Below, piece by piece: positions 25,327 through 34,697 of a DNA stretch of 64,000 nt. The stretch covers positions 226,707 through 290,706 of the forward strand of contig NZ_SPHO01000008.1 of assembly GCF_005845215.1 (NCBI RefSeq), read 5' to 3'. Below the pieces are notes generated by a model that worked only from the letters and a program-made list of their open reading frames with translations, ran no database searches and was not told the DNA's origin. The position numbers were made by a program, and so were the translations under genes. Origin of the DNA: Clostridium sp. 1001271st1 H5 (lineage in GTDB: Bacteria > Bacillota > Clostridia > Lachnospirales > Lachnospiraceae). The stretch's first letter is position 1, and each line of letters opens with the position of its first letter.

Positions 25327-27207
25327 ATGGGTGCGAATGAAGAGAACGGAAAGAGAAACCTAAAAAGCGGCACGCCTAAAAAGCCGTTCATCTATTATTA
25401 TTTTCTGGTGATATTGGTGGTGATGGTGCTAAATGCCCTGGTATTTCCCATGATGGAGCATTCGGTGGAGGTGCCGTACAGCGAGTTCCTGAAGGAACTG
25501 GACGCCGGGAATGTGAAGGATGTGTATGTCAGCAACGGGGAATCACAGATTCAGTTCACGAAAAAGGACCAGAAGCAGTGGAATGTCAGCTATAAGACAG
25601 GGCCGATTCCGGGGGACGACCTGGTCGGACGGCTGCAGAATGCGGATGTGGAGAACTTTACAGGGGAAATCCAGACCAAGGCTTCACCGCTCTTAAGCTT
25701 CCTGATGTCCTGGGTGGCGCCCATTCTGATGTTTATTGTCATTGGAAACATCATGGGCCGTATGCTTTCCAAGCGGATGGGCGGCAGCAACGCCATGACC
25801 TTCGGAAAGTCCAATGCAAAGATATATGCTGAGAACGAGACAGGAATTACCTTTGCCGACGTGGCAGGGGAGGAGGAAGCCAAGGATGCCCTGAAGGAGA
25901 TTGTGGACTTCCTGCACAATCCCCAGAAGTATGCGGATATCGGAGCCAATCTTCCCAAGGGAGCCCTGCTGGTGGGCCCTCCCGGAACCGGCAAGACGCT
26001 CCTTGCAAGAGCCGTGGCAGGGGAGGCCCATGTGCCCTTCTTCTCCATCTCAGGTTCAGAATTCGTGGAAATGTTCGTGGGCATGGGCGCTGCCAAGGTC
26101 AGGGACCTGTTTAAGCAGGCCAATGACAAGGCGCCGTGTATTGTATTTATTGATGAAATCGACACCATCGGCAAGAAGCGGGACGGCGGCGGCATGAGCG
26201 GAAACGATGAGCGCGAGCAGACCCTGAACCAGCTGCTGACCGAGATGGATGGCTTTGACGGAAAGAAGGGCGTGGTCATCCTGGCCGCCACCAACCGTCC
26301 GGAATCCCTGGACAAGGCCCTTCTGCGTCCCGGCCGTTTTGACCGCAGGGTGCCGGTGGAGCTGCCTGACTTAAAGGGCCGTGAGGCCATCTTAAAGGTC
26401 CACGGGCAGAACGTGAAGATGTCGGATGATGTGGATTACAACGCCATTGCCAGGGCCACGGCAGGGGCCAGCGGCGCGGAGCTGGCCAATATCATCAATG
26501 AGGCTGCCCTGAGGGCGGTGCGCATGGGCCGCAGCGCCGTTGTGGAGGCCGACCTGGAGGAAAGCGTGGAAACGGTTATCGCAGGTTACCAGAAAAAGAA
26601 TGCGGTCATTTCCCAGAAGGAACGCAGAATCGTGGCGTATCATGAGGTGGGCCATGCTCTGGTGGCTGCCTGCCAGAGCCACAGCGCCCCGGTCCAGAAG
26701 ATTACCATTATACCCAGGACATCGGGAGCATTGGGATATACCATGCAGGTGGACCAGGGAGAACGCTACCTTATGAGCAAGGAGGAGGCTCTGGATAAGA
26801 TTGCCACCTTTACAGGCGGCCGTGCGGCGGAGGAGCTGATTTTCCACTCGGTCACCACTGGAGCTTCCAACGATATTGAGCAGGCCACCAAGATTGCCCG
26901 TTCCATGGTGACACGGTTTGGCATGACCGATGAATTTGATATGGTGGCCATGGAAACCGTGAACAACCAGTATCTGGGAGGGGACACATCCCTGATTTGC
27001 GCTCCCGACACGGCAAAACGCATCGACGAGCAGGTGGTGTCCATTGTGAAGGAGCAGCACCGCAAGGCCCTTTCCATACTGAAGGAAAATGAAGGAAAGC
27101 TCCATGAGATAGCAGCCTATCTCCTGGAAAAGGAAACCATCACGGGAGACGAATTCATGGAAATCTTCAGCCGTGCAGGTGAGGAGCAGGTCCGGGGAGA
27201 AGTTTAG
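25327..27207 (+). CDS. ftsH: ATP-dependent zinc metalloprotease FtsH
   Basis: A 626-residue membrane protease. TM1 is near residues 19-40 and TM2 near 118-140, with the extracytoplasmic domain between. The AAA module has Walker A GPPGTGKT, Walker B IVFIDEIDTIG and the second region of homology ATNRPESLDKALLRPGRFDRR. The zinc motif is HEVGH. Degrades misfolded or regulated membrane and cytosolic proteins. The leader and divergent MarR gene suggest it is inducible. It may be an accessory FtsH paralogue rather than the main housekeeping copy; that cannot be judged from this window. Confidence 0.93.
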   Translation: MGANEENGKRNLKSGTPKKPFIYYYFLVILVVMVLNALVFPMMEHSVEVPYSEFLKELDAGNVKDVYVSNGESQIQFTKKDQKQWNVSYKTGPIPGDDLVGRLQNADVENFTGEIQTKASPLLSFLMSWVAPILMFIVIGNIMGRMLSKRMGGSNAMTFGKSNAKIYAENETGITFADVAGEEEAKDALKEIVDFLHNPQKYADIGANLPKGALLVGPPGTGKTLLARAVAGEAHVPFFSISGSEFVEMFVGMGAAKVRDLFKQANDKAPCIVFIDEIDTIGKKRDGGGMSGNDEREQTLNQLLTEMDGFDGKKGVVILAATNRPESLDKALLRPGRFDRRVPVELPDLKGREAILKVHGQNVKMSDDVDYNAIARATAGASGAELANIINEAALRAVRMGRSAVVEADLEESVETVIAGYQKKNAVISQKERRIVAYHEVGHALVAACQSHSAPVQKITIIPRTSGALGYTMQVDQGERYLMSKEEALDKIATFTGGRAAEELIFHSVTTGASNDIEQATKIARSMVTRFGMTDEFDMVAMETVNNQYLGGDTSLICAPDTAKRIDEQVVSIVKEQHRKALSILKENEGKLHEIAAYLLEKETITGDEFMEIFSRAGEEQVRGEV

Positions 27208-27236
27208 TTGCATTTGGCCCCGGGCTGTGCTATCCT
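27208..27236 (+). promoter_or_regulatory. Possible promoter for DUF6809 gene
   Basis: TTGCAT (27208-27213), 17 bases, TATCCT (27231-27236), directly after the ftsH stop. Weak -10, so tentative. Confidence 0.3.
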
Positions 27237-27408
27237 GGATATATAGACAGGTGGGGGAGCCATAGCCCTGCGCTGCGTATATCCTTTACAGATGATGAGA
27301 GAAGATGATTGGTTGATGAGAGAATGAGTTGAGAGCGGATGGAGCATGCGGCGTGACGCCCCGCCTTTCTGTGAAACTAATACGACAGAAGAAAGGCAGG
27401 AAAAAGGT

Positions 27409-27693
27409 ATGGGAAAGATTTTGCAGCAGTTGTACAGAGGGGATTTATGCCCGGCGGAAAACGCCATATGCGGTAATGCGGAATACGATGGGCTGTCCAG
27501 GCAGTCCATGGATGATTTCAACCGGTTCACCGATAAGCTGGACCGGGCTATGAAGGAAGAATTCGACCTTCTGATGGAACATTACCTGGAGCTTACCTTC
27601 ATTGAGAAGACCCAGAGTTTTACGGACGGGTTCCGTATCGGCGCAGGTGTCATGTGTGAAGTATTTTATGAAAATGCAGGGGAAAGAAACTGA
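27409..27693 (+). CDS. DUF6809-type small protein, chromosomal copy
   Basis: A 94-residue protein starting MGKILQQLYRGDL; ATG 27409 has GGAAAAAGG upstream. Helical throughout, with the conserved core MKEEFDLLMEHYLEL and the C-terminal FTDGFRIGAGVMCEVF. A paralogue lies in the mobile element at 61510-61800 (shared LQQLY/LEQLY, the EEFD/DEFD segment and DGFRIG). No function is known; in clostridia such proteins are often phage- or element-associated. Confidence 0.75.
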   Translation: MGKILQQLYRGDLCPAENAICGNAEYDGLSRQSMDDFNRFTDKLDRAMKEEFDLLMEHYLELTFIEKTQSFTDGFRIGAGVMCEVFYENAGERN

Positions 27694-27719
27694 ATTATAA
27701 GCATAGCTTAAGAATCAAA

Positions 27720-27757
27720 GGCAGGATTGCTGATAAATAAAAGCAATCCTGTCTTAT
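27720..27757 (+). terminator. Intrinsic terminator
   Basis: GGCAGGATTGCT (27720-27731) pairs with AGCAATCCTGTC (27742-27753) with one G-T pair, then TTATT. Ends the DUF6809 transcript. Confidence 0.75.
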
Positions 27758-27790
27758 TGTGTAAAAATGGGTCGAAATCCCTGGTTAATA

Positions 27791-27904
27791 TTGACAATAG
27801 AAGAAAAAATAGATATACTTAACTGGTATTTGTGTTACTTTTTAATGGGTAGGACAACGATGGAACGTCAGGTGTAATGGAGCAGCCAGTACCTGACGTA
27901 TTTT
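27791..27904 (+). promoter_or_regulatory. Promoter and leader hairpin of BMP-type ABC operon
   Basis: Promoter TTGACA (27791-27796), 17 bases, TATACT (27814-27819). About 40 bases into the leader, ACGTCAGGT (27865-27873) pairs perfectly with ACCTGACGT (27891-27899), followed by ATTTTAAT. The hairpin could work as an attenuator; no known riboswitch consensus was recognised. Confidence 0.7.
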
Positions 27905-27944
27905 AATCGGGTCCTGCAAACTACACTTCATGGAGGAGAGTAAT

Positions 27945-29228
27945 ATGAAATTAAAAAAGTTAGCAAGCGTAGCCATGGCGGGCGTGATGACCGTGTCACT
28001 TGCGGCCTGCGGCGGCTCTAACACGGCAGAGTCCACCACGGCAGCCGCATCCACAGCAGCAGAGGCGGAAACTAGCGCAGCAGCAGAGGGAGCGGAGACA
28101 GAGGCGTCCGAAGCACCGGCAGCAGGCGGCATCGCCAAGGAAGATTTAAAGATTGGTTTTGTCTACATAGGCGATGAGAACGAGGGCTATACGGCCGCTC
28201 ATTATAACGGCGCCATGGAGATGAAGGAAGCCCTGGGACTGTCCGACGACCAGATTATCGTTAAGTGGAATATCCCTGAGGATGAGACTGCAAAGGATGC
28301 AGCCATGGACCTTGCAGACCAGGGATGCCAGATTGTATTTGCAAACAGCTTTGGACATGAGTCCTATGTGATTGAGGCGGCAAAGGAATACCCGGACGTC
28401 CAGTTCTGCCATGCAACCGGCTTCCAGGCAGCTTCCAGCGGCCTGAGCAACATGCACAATTATTTCACATCTATCTTTGAGGCACGCTACGTATCCGGTG
28501 TTGTGGCCGGACTGAAGCTGAACCAGATGATAGAGGACGGCACCGTGAAGGCAGATGCCTGCAAGATTGGTTATGTAGGCGCTTATCCCTATGCTGAGGT
28601 TATCAGCGGATATACATCCTTCTTCTTAGGCGTGCGTTCCGTATGCCCGGACGCCACCATGGAAGTTAAGTACACCAACAGCTGGGCAAGCTTTGACCTG
28701 GAGAAGGAAGCGGCAGATGCCCTGATTTCCGACGGATGCGTCCTGATCAGCCAGCACGCAGATACCACAGGCGCTCCTACTGCATGTGAGGCAGCAGGCG
28801 TTCCCTGTGTGGGCTACAACATTTCCATGATTGCAACCGCGCCAAACCAGGCTCTTACATCTGCTTCCAATAACTGGGGCGCATATGTGACCGAGGCTGT
28901 ACAGCATGTTGTTGACGGAACCGAGATTCCGGTTGACTGGTGCAAGGGCTTCTCTGACGGCGCAGTTCTGATTACAGAGCTGAACGAGGCTGCTGTTGCT
29001 CCCGGAACAAAGGAAAAGGTGGAAGAGGTAGAGGCTAAGCTGGCATCCGGCGAGCTTCATGTATTTGATACCTCCACATGGACTGTTGGCGGCGAGACAC
29101 TGGATACATATAGGAAAGACGGCAGCGATATCGAGTATATCTCCGACGGATATTTCCATGAGTCAGAGTTCGGTTCCGCGCCATCCTTTGATATCCTGAT
29201 TGACGGCATCACCACAATTGACAACTAA
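27945..29228 (+). CDS. BMP-family ABC transporter substrate-binding lipoprotein
   Basis: A 427-residue lipoprotein; ATG 27945 follows GGAGGAGAGTAAT. Leader plus lipobox SLAAC, then a Ser/Thr/Ala/Glu linker to about residue 60. The binding domain belongs to the Bmp/Med family (KIGFVYIGDENEGYTAAHY, FANSFGHESYVIEAAKEYPD, FEARYVSGVVAGLKL, SQHADTTGAPTACEAAG). Family members bind purine or other nucleosides. First gene of a four-gene importer; a terminator follows it. Confidence 0.9.
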   Translation: MKLKKLASVAMAGVMTVSLAACGGSNTAESTTAAASTAAEAETSAAAEGAETEASEAPAAGGIAKEDLKIGFVYIGDENEGYTAAHYNGAMEMKEALGLSDDQIIVKWNIPEDETAKDAAMDLADQGCQIVFANSFGHESYVIEAAKEYPDVQFCHATGFQAASSGLSNMHNYFTSIFEARYVSGVVAGLKLNQMIEDGTVKADACKIGYVGAYPYAEVISGYTSFFLGVRSVCPDATMEVKYTNSWASFDLEKEAADALISDGCVLISQHADTTGAPTACEAAGVPCVGYNISMIATAPNQALTSASNNWGAYVTEAVQHVVDGTEIPVDWCKGFSDGAVLITELNEAAVAPGTKEKVEEVEAKLASGELHVFDTSTWTVGGETLDTYRKDGSDIEYISDGYFHESEFGSAPSFDILIDGITTIDN

Positions 29229-29270
29229 GATAGAAAATGCGATAATTTCCCGCTGGAAATTAAAGGCTGT

Positions 29271-29306
29271 AAAAGCGGAGCCATCCATATCTGGCTCCGC
29301 TTTTTT
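29271..29306 (+). terminator. Attenuating terminator after BMP gene
   Basis: AAAAGCGGAGCCA (29271-29283) pairs with TGGCTCCGCTTTT, ending in TTTTTT at 29301-29306. Lies between the binding protein and ATPase genes, so only part of the transcripts continue. Confidence 0.88.
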
Positions 29307-29363
29307 CCAGCCGGCTATGAGCCAACAGCACACAACCAATTACAAAGAACGGAGGTTTGCCGG

Positions 29364-30896
29364 GTGAGCGACGAATATGCAATTGAACTGAAAAATATTA
29401 CAAAACGGTTCGGCAAGGTAACTGCCAACGACAAGGTATGCCTGTCTGTGAAGAGGGGGGAAATCCTGTCTGTCCTGGGTGAGAACGGAAGCGGTAAGAC
29501 CACCCTCATGAACATGATTTCCGGTATCTACTACCCGGATGAGGGACAGATATTCGTAAACGGAAAGGAGGTTACCATTCGTTCGCCCAAGGACTCCTTT
29601 GCCCTGGGCATCGGCATGATTCACCAGCATTTTAAACTGGTGGACGTGCTGACAGCGGCTGAAAACATTATCCTGGGACTGTCCGGCAGGGAAGTGCTGG
29701 ACATGAAGGCCGTCTCCGCCAGAATCAACGAGCTGACATCCAAATACGGATTTGAGCTGGACCCGGACCAGAAGATATACACCATGTCCGTATCCCAGAA
29801 GCAGACCGTGGAAATTGTCAAGCTTTTGTACCGCGGGGTGGATATCCTGATTCTGGACGAGCCCACGGCTGTTCTGACGCCCCAGGAAACGGACAAGCTG
29901 TTCGCCGTGCTGCGCAACATGCGCGAGGCAGGCCATTCCATCATCATCATCACCCATAAGCTTCATGAGGTGCTGGCTCTGTCAGACCGGGTGTCCGTAC
30001 TGCGCAAGGGCCAGTATATCGGCACTGTATTTACGGCGGACGCCACCGAGGAATCCCTGACTGAGATGATGGTGGGAAAGAAGGTGAGCCTGAACATTGA
30101 ACGGCCGGAGCCGGTGAACCCGGAACGCCGCCTGGCGGCGGAAGGCGTCACCTGCGTGGACAAGGAAGGGGTGACGACCCTGGACCATGCTTCCTTTACT
30201 GCTTACAGCGGTGAGATACTGGGAATCGCGGGTATTGCAGGAAGCGGCCAGAGGGAGCTGCTGGAGTCCATTGCAGGACTTCAGCCAATGGCAGGCGGCA
30301 CCATCACCTATTATCCGCCGGAGGGCGGTGAAAAGCAGCTGTCCGGCATGAGCGCCTCAGCCATCAATAAGCTGGGGGTCAGGCTCTCCTTTGTGCCTGA
30401 GGACCGCCTGGGCATGGGGCTGGTGGGCGCCATGGACATGACGGACAATATGATGCTCAGGGGCTACCGCAGGGGGCGTTCTTTCTTTACGGACAGGAAA
30501 ACGCCAAAGAGCCTGGCTGAGCAGATTATAGAGGAGCTGGAAATCGTGACCCCGGGTGTCACCACACCGGTGCGCAAGCTGTCAGGAGGAAATGTACAGA
30601 AGGTGCTGGTGGGAAGGGAGATTTCCTCCAATCCAAAGGTGCTTATGGTGGCTTATCCGGTCCGGGGACTGGATATCAACTCATCCTACACCATTTACCA
30701 TCTTCTGAACGAGCAGAAGAAACAGGGGGCGGCCGTTATCTGTGTGGGCGAGGACCTGGATGTGCTGCTGGAGCTGTGCGACCGCATTCTGGTGCTGTGC
30801 GGAGGACAGGTAAACGGAATTGTGGACGCTAGGACAGCGACCAAGGAACAGGTGGGACTGATGATGACCAGGACAGGAGGTGGCTTAAGTGAGTAA
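29364..30896 (+). CDS. Nucleoside-type ABC transporter, double ATP-binding protein
   Basis: A 510-residue tandem ABC ATPase with a GTG start at 29364 (GGAGG 8 bases upstream). First half: Walker A GENGSGKTT, signature-like MSVSQKQTVEIVK, Walker B ILILDEPTAVLTPQE, H-loop ITHKLHEV. Second half: GIAGSGQRE in place of a normal Walker A, signature LSGGNVQK, and a degenerate Walker B (VLMVAYPVRGLD). This one-active, one-degenerate layout is typical of the BMP/YufO and ribose families. Overlaps the next gene by 8 bases. Confidence 0.9.
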   Translation: MSDEYAIELKNITKRFGKVTANDKVCLSVKRGEILSVLGENGSGKTTLMNMISGIYYPDEGQIFVNGKEVTIRSPKDSFALGIGMIHQHFKLVDVLTAAENIILGLSGREVLDMKAVSARINELTSKYGFELDPDQKIYTMSVSQKQTVEIVKLLYRGVDILILDEPTAVLTPQETDKLFAVLRNMREAGHSIIIITHKLHEVLALSDRVSVLRKGQYIGTVFTADATEESLTEMMVGKKVSLNIERPEPVNPERRLAAEGVTCVDKEGVTTLDHASFTAYSGEILGIAGIAGSGQRELLESIAGLQPMAGGTITYYPPEGGEKQLSGMSASAINKLGVRLSFVPEDRLGMGLVGAMDMTDNMMLRGYRRGRSFFTDRKTPKSLAEQIIEELEIVTPGVTTPVRKLSGGNVQKVLVGREISSNPKVLMVAYPVRGLDINSSYTIYHLLNEQKKQGAAVICVGEDLDVLLELCDRILVLCGGQVNGIVDARTATKEQVGLMMTRTGGGLSE

Positions 30897-32016
30897 GGAG
30901 ATGACGGCAGTATCCAACAAGGAGCCTCTGATGCATATATCCAAGAGGGACGAGATTGACATGTGGAAGGCCTGGGCCATCCGGCTGGGAGCGGTCCTGC
31001 TATCACTGGTGGTCTGTGCAGGGGTCATCTATGCCCTTACAGGGCTTAATCCCCTGGAGGTATACAAAGGAATCTTTGACGGGGCAGTGGGTACTAAAAG
31101 GCGTACCTGGATGACCATCCGGGACACCCTGGTGCTGCTCTGTATTGCAATCGGCATCACGCCTGCATTTAAGATGCGGTTCTGGAACATCGGCGCAGAG
31201 GGGCAGGTACTGATTGGCGGCGTCACATCCGCGGCCATGATGATTTACCTTGGCAATTCCCTGCCTCCCCTGGTCCTGTTTCCGCTGATGCTGCTGGGAA
31301 GCGCCCTGTCAGCCATGGTATGGGCGGCCATCCCTGCATTTTTCAAGGCATACTGGAACACCAACGAGACATTGTTTACATTGATGATGAACTATGTGGC
31401 CATGCAGGTCATCACATACTGCATTATTTTCTGGGAGAATCCCAAAGGCTCCAACTCCGTGGGAACCATCAATTCCTCCACAAAAGGAGGATGGCTTCCA
31501 AAGCTCTTTGGCCTGGAATACGGCTGGAACCTGGTAATCGTGCTGGCTCTGACCCTGGCTGTTTTCATTTATCTGAAGTACAGCAAGCAGGGGTATGAGA
31601 TTGCGGTTGTGGGAGAGAGCGAGAACACGGCCAGATACGCGGGTATCAATGTGAAGAAGGTTATCATCCGGACCATGGCCCTGTCCGGCGCCATCTGCGG
31701 TATTGCGGGTTTTATCATTGTCAGCGGCGCCAGCCATACCATATCCACCAGCACGGCGGGCGGCAGGGGATTCACGGCCATCATCGTATCATGGCTCAGC
31801 AAGTTTAACGCCTTTGCCATGATACTGGTTTCATTTTTCCTGGTGTTTATGCAGAAGGGAGCAGGACAGATTGCCTCCCAGTTTAACCTGAATGAAAATG
31901 CCTCTGATGTAATAACAGGCATCATCCTCTTCTTTATCCTGGGCTGCGAATTCTTCATCAATTTCAAGGTGGGAGTCCGCGGCAAACGGAAAGAAGCAGG
32001 GGCAAAATTGTCATAA
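30889..32016 (+). CDS. Nucleoside-type ABC transporter permease 1
   Basis: A 375-residue membrane protein of the BPD_transp_2 family, with about eight to ten helices. Conserved KMRFWNIGAEGQVLIGG follows the first periplasmic loop, and GESENTARYAGINVKK is the cytoplasmic coupling region. GTG start at 30889 within the ATPase tail (AGGAGG upstream). Pairs with the next gene to form the channel. Confidence 0.9.
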   Translation: MSKEMTAVSNKEPLMHISKRDEIDMWKAWAIRLGAVLLSLVVCAGVIYALTGLNPLEVYKGIFDGAVGTKRRTWMTIRDTLVLLCIAIGITPAFKMRFWNIGAEGQVLIGGVTSAAMMIYLGNSLPPLVLFPLMLLGSALSAMVWAAIPAFFKAYWNTNETLFTLMMNYVAMQVITYCIIFWENPKGSNSVGTINSSTKGGWLPKLFGLEYGWNLVIVLALTLAVFIYLKYSKQGYEIAVVGESENTARYAGINVKKVIIRTMALSGAICGIAGFIIVSGASHTISTSTAGGRGFTAIIVSWLSKFNAFAMILVSFFLVFMQKGAGQIASQFNLNENASDVITGIILFFILGCEFFINFKVGVRGKRKEAGAKLS

Positions 32017-32028
32017 GGAGGCGAGATT

Positions 32029-33009
32029 ATGGGTTTTTGGGTTATATTTATTCAGAAAGCAATCGGTCAGGGCATCGGCATTCTATACGGAGCCCTGGGA
32101 GAAATCATGACAGAGAAATCCGGCAACCTGAACCTGGGTATTCCCGGTATGATGTATATGGGCGGTATAGCCGGACTGATTGGGGCCTTCCTGTATGAGA
32201 ACGGGACAGTGAATCCAAACGGTCTGGCGGGACTTTTGATTTCCTTTGTGTGCGCCTTTGCGTGCGCTGCCCTGGGAGGACTGGTATACAGCGTCCTGAC
32301 CATTACGCTGCGGGCCAATCAGAACGTGACCGGTCTGGCCCTCACCACCTTCGGCGTTGGCTTCGGCAATTTCTTCGGCGGTTCCCTGGCAAAGCTGGCT
32401 GGCGGCGTGGGCCAGATTTCCGTGGCAGTGACAGGAGCAGCCTATAAGAAGCCCATACCCGGATTATCCGGGCTGGGCGTCATTGGACAGATTTTCTTTT
32501 CCTACGGGTTCCTGACTTATCTGGCAATTGTTCTGGCCCTGGCTCTGGCATTTTTCCTGGCTAAGACCAGGAAGGGACTGAACTTAAGGGCAGTGGGAGA
32601 GAGCCCGGCGACCGCGGATGCGGCAGGCATCAATGTAACGGCCTACAAGTACCTGGCCACCTGCCTCGGGGGCGGCATCAGCGGCCTGGGCGGACTCTAT
32701 TTTGTCATGGAGTACTCCGGCGGTACCTGGACCAACAACGGATTCGGGGACAGAGGATGGCTGGCAATTGCCCTGGTTATTTTCGCCCTGTGGAAACCGG
32801 TCAATGCCATCTGGGGCTCCATCCTGTTCGGTGGCCTGTACATCCTTTACCTGTATATTCCGGGCCTGGACAGAGGCGCCCAGGAGATATTCAAGGCGCT
32901 GCCCTATGTGGTCACCATTGTGGTACTGGTTATAACCAGCCTGAGAAAGAAGAGGGAATACCAGCCGCCCCAGAGTCTGGGACTTCCGTATTTCAGGGAA
33001 GAGCGGTAG
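32029..33009 (+). CDS. Nucleoside-type ABC transporter permease 2
   Basis: A 326-residue BPD_transp_2 permease. It shows the paired-subunit hallmarks LTEKSGNLNLGIPGMMYMGG (as ITEKSGNLNLGIPG in variant form) and GESPATADAAGINVTAYKY. ATG 32029 follows AAGGAGGCGAGATT. Last gene of the importer; the 90-bp gap to the convergent glucosidase gene holds AACGGCAGG-type short repeats. Confidence 0.9.
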   Translation: MGFWVIFIQKAIGQGIGILYGALGEIMTEKSGNLNLGIPGMMYMGGIAGLIGAFLYENGTVNPNGLAGLLISFVCAFACAALGGLVYSVLTITLRANQNVTGLALTTFGVGFGNFFGGSLAKLAGGVGQISVAVTGAAYKKPIPGLSGLGVIGQIFFSYGFLTYLAIVLALALAFFLAKTRKGLNLRAVGESPATADAAGINVTAYKYLATCLGGGISGLGGLYFVMEYSGGTWTNNGFGDRGWLAIALVIFALWKPVNAIWGSILFGGLYILYLYIPGLDRGAQEIFKALPYVVTIVVLVITSLRKKREYQPPQSLGLPYFREER

Positions 33010-33099
33010 GGATTTGAAACGGCAGGGACTTGGAACGGCAGGAATTTAAAACGGTATTCATTCTCCGTCCGGTCCCTGTTATTCCTGCCCCTGATTGTC

Positions 33100-34575
33100 C
33101 TATCCCTGATTGTCCTGTCCGCGGTCTGACAGATTTGCGCCGTTTGTCCTTATGACTTCCTGATACCAGTAATAGCTGTCCTTTTTATAGCGGTTCATGG
33201 ATGCCCCTTCTTCCTCGCCCCGGTCCACGTAGATGAAGCCGTAACGTTTCTGGTATCCGTTGAGCCAGCTCAGCAGGTCCGTAAAGGACCAGGTGCAGTA
33301 GGCCAGAACCTGACAGCCCTCATCCAGGGCTTCCGCCAGGGATTTCAGATGCTCTTTCAGGTATTTGATGCGGTAGGGGTCATGAATCCGGCCGTCCTCC
33401 TCCTTTTTGTCAAAGGCTCCAAGGCCGTTTTCGGAAATAATGACAGGAAGGGCATAACGGCTGGTGATTTCCCGGCAGCAGTACTTAAGACCTGCAGGGT
33501 CAATGCTCCAGTCCCAATCCGTGGTCATGAGATAGGGATTGGCGGGGTTTTTGTAAATGCCGGGAATTCCGGTTTCCTGGGAGGAGCCCTTTACCCCCGT
33601 GGTGTTCATGGAGCCGTAAGGGGCGGCGCCGTCCGGGGGATTGTACTCGCATACACAGCTCTGGTAGTAGTTTACGCCCATGAAGGATATTCCGGCGGCA
33701 GCCTCTTTGAGGATGTCCTCGTCGCCGTCCTCCATATGAGGGGCGGTTCCCTGCTTTTTCAGGTAAGCCATGGTGGCTTTGGGATAGCGTCCGTATGCAT
33801 ATACATCCATCCACCAATAGTTTTTCATATCATCGTAATTGCATTTTGCCATTGCATTGGACGGCCGGCAGTCCAGGGCATAGGATGGGGTGTAGGCAAA
33901 GCTGGCGCCAATCATGCCTGTGCCGCCCATCCGGCGGTAGGCCAGAACAGCTTTTGCATGGGCCATGAATGCATGGTGGTTGACCTGATAAAACATTTTC
34001 CTGTCGTCGAATTTTCCCGGAGGATGCTGGGCAGTGAGCCAGCCCAGGGAGGTGAAGATATTCTGTTCATTCAGGGTAATCCAGTATTTTACCTTGCTTC
34101 CGAAGCGGGCAAAGAGGGTTTCGGCATAGGCTGTATAATCATCAATGATTCTGGGATTCTCCCATCCGCCGTAGGCTTCCACCAGCGCCTGGGGAAGGTC
34201 CCAGTGGAATATGGTCACTATAGGTTCAATATTATGTTTTAAACATTCGTCAATCAGGCTCTCATAGAAAGCCAGTCCGCTTTCGTTGGGAGTTCCTGTG
34301 CCTTTTGGGAAGATTCTGGCCCAGGATACGGAGAAACGGTAGGTTTTAAGGCCCATTTCCGCCATAAGGCCAATATCCTCCCTGTACCGGTGATAGTGGT
34401 CCACTGCGGTGTCTCCGGTGGTTCCTTTATATGTTTTCCCGGGAATCCGCACAAATGTATCCCAGTTTGTCAGTCCTTTTCCGTCTTCCAGATATCCGCC
34501 TTCCACCTGGTAGGCGGCGGAAGCGCTTCCCCACAGAAAGTCTTTTGGAAAAACAGGCAATTCTTTGCAGTTCAT
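33100..34575 (-). CDS. 6-phospho-beta-glucosidase (GH1)
   Basis: A 491-residue family 1 glycoside hydrolase; ATG 34575 follows AAAGGAGGAACC. The opening FPKDFLWGSASAAYQVEGG, acid/base motif TLNEQN (residues about 165-170) and nucleophile motif ISENGLGAFD are all present. Role: cleaves phosphorylated aryl- or beta-glucosides delivered by the PTS encoded upstream. Last gene of the operon. The C-terminal codons are a short tandem repeat (CTGATTGTCC twice, 33091-33115), which gives a slightly extended Asp/Gln/Asn-rich tail. Confidence 0.93.
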   Translation of the reverse strand: MNCKELPVFPKDFLWGSASAAYQVEGGYLEDGKGLTNWDTFVRIPGKTYKGTTGDTAVDHYHRYREDIGLMAEMGLKTYRFSVSWARIFPKGTGTPNESGLAFYESLIDECLKHNIEPIVTIFHWDLPQALVEAYGGWENPRIIDDYTAYAETLFARFGSKVKYWITLNEQNIFTSLGWLTAQHPPGKFDDRKMFYQVNHHAFMAHAKAVLAYRRMGGTGMIGASFAYTPSYALDCRPSNAMAKCNYDDMKNYWWMDVYAYGRYPKATMAYLKKQGTAPHMEDGDEDILKEAAAGISFMGVNYYQSCVCEYNPPDGAAPYGSMNTTGVKGSSQETGIPGIYKNPANPYLMTTDWDWSIDPAGLKYCCREITSRYALPVIISENGLGAFDKKEEDGRIHDPYRIKYLKEHLKSLAEALDEGCQVLAYCTWSFTDLLSWLNGYQKRYGFIYVDRGEEEGASMNRYKKDSYYWYQEVIRTNGANLSDRGQDNQG

Positions 34576-34656
34576 ATGGTTCCTCCTTTTTTTATAAAAT
34601 TGAATGTACTGTCTTATGCGGTAAAACAAAAGCTTACCGTGTATAAGGTATGAGTG

Positions 34657-34692
34657 TGCTGTGTTTGAAATAGGTATGCTGTGTTTGAAATA
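34657..34692 (-). repeat. Short tandem repeat between PTS and glucosidase genes
   Basis: The 16 bases TGCTGTGTTTGAAATA occur at 34657-34672 and 34677-34692 (20-bp period). No hairpin; probably neutral spacer. Confidence 0.6.
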
Positions 34693-34697
34693 AGGGT

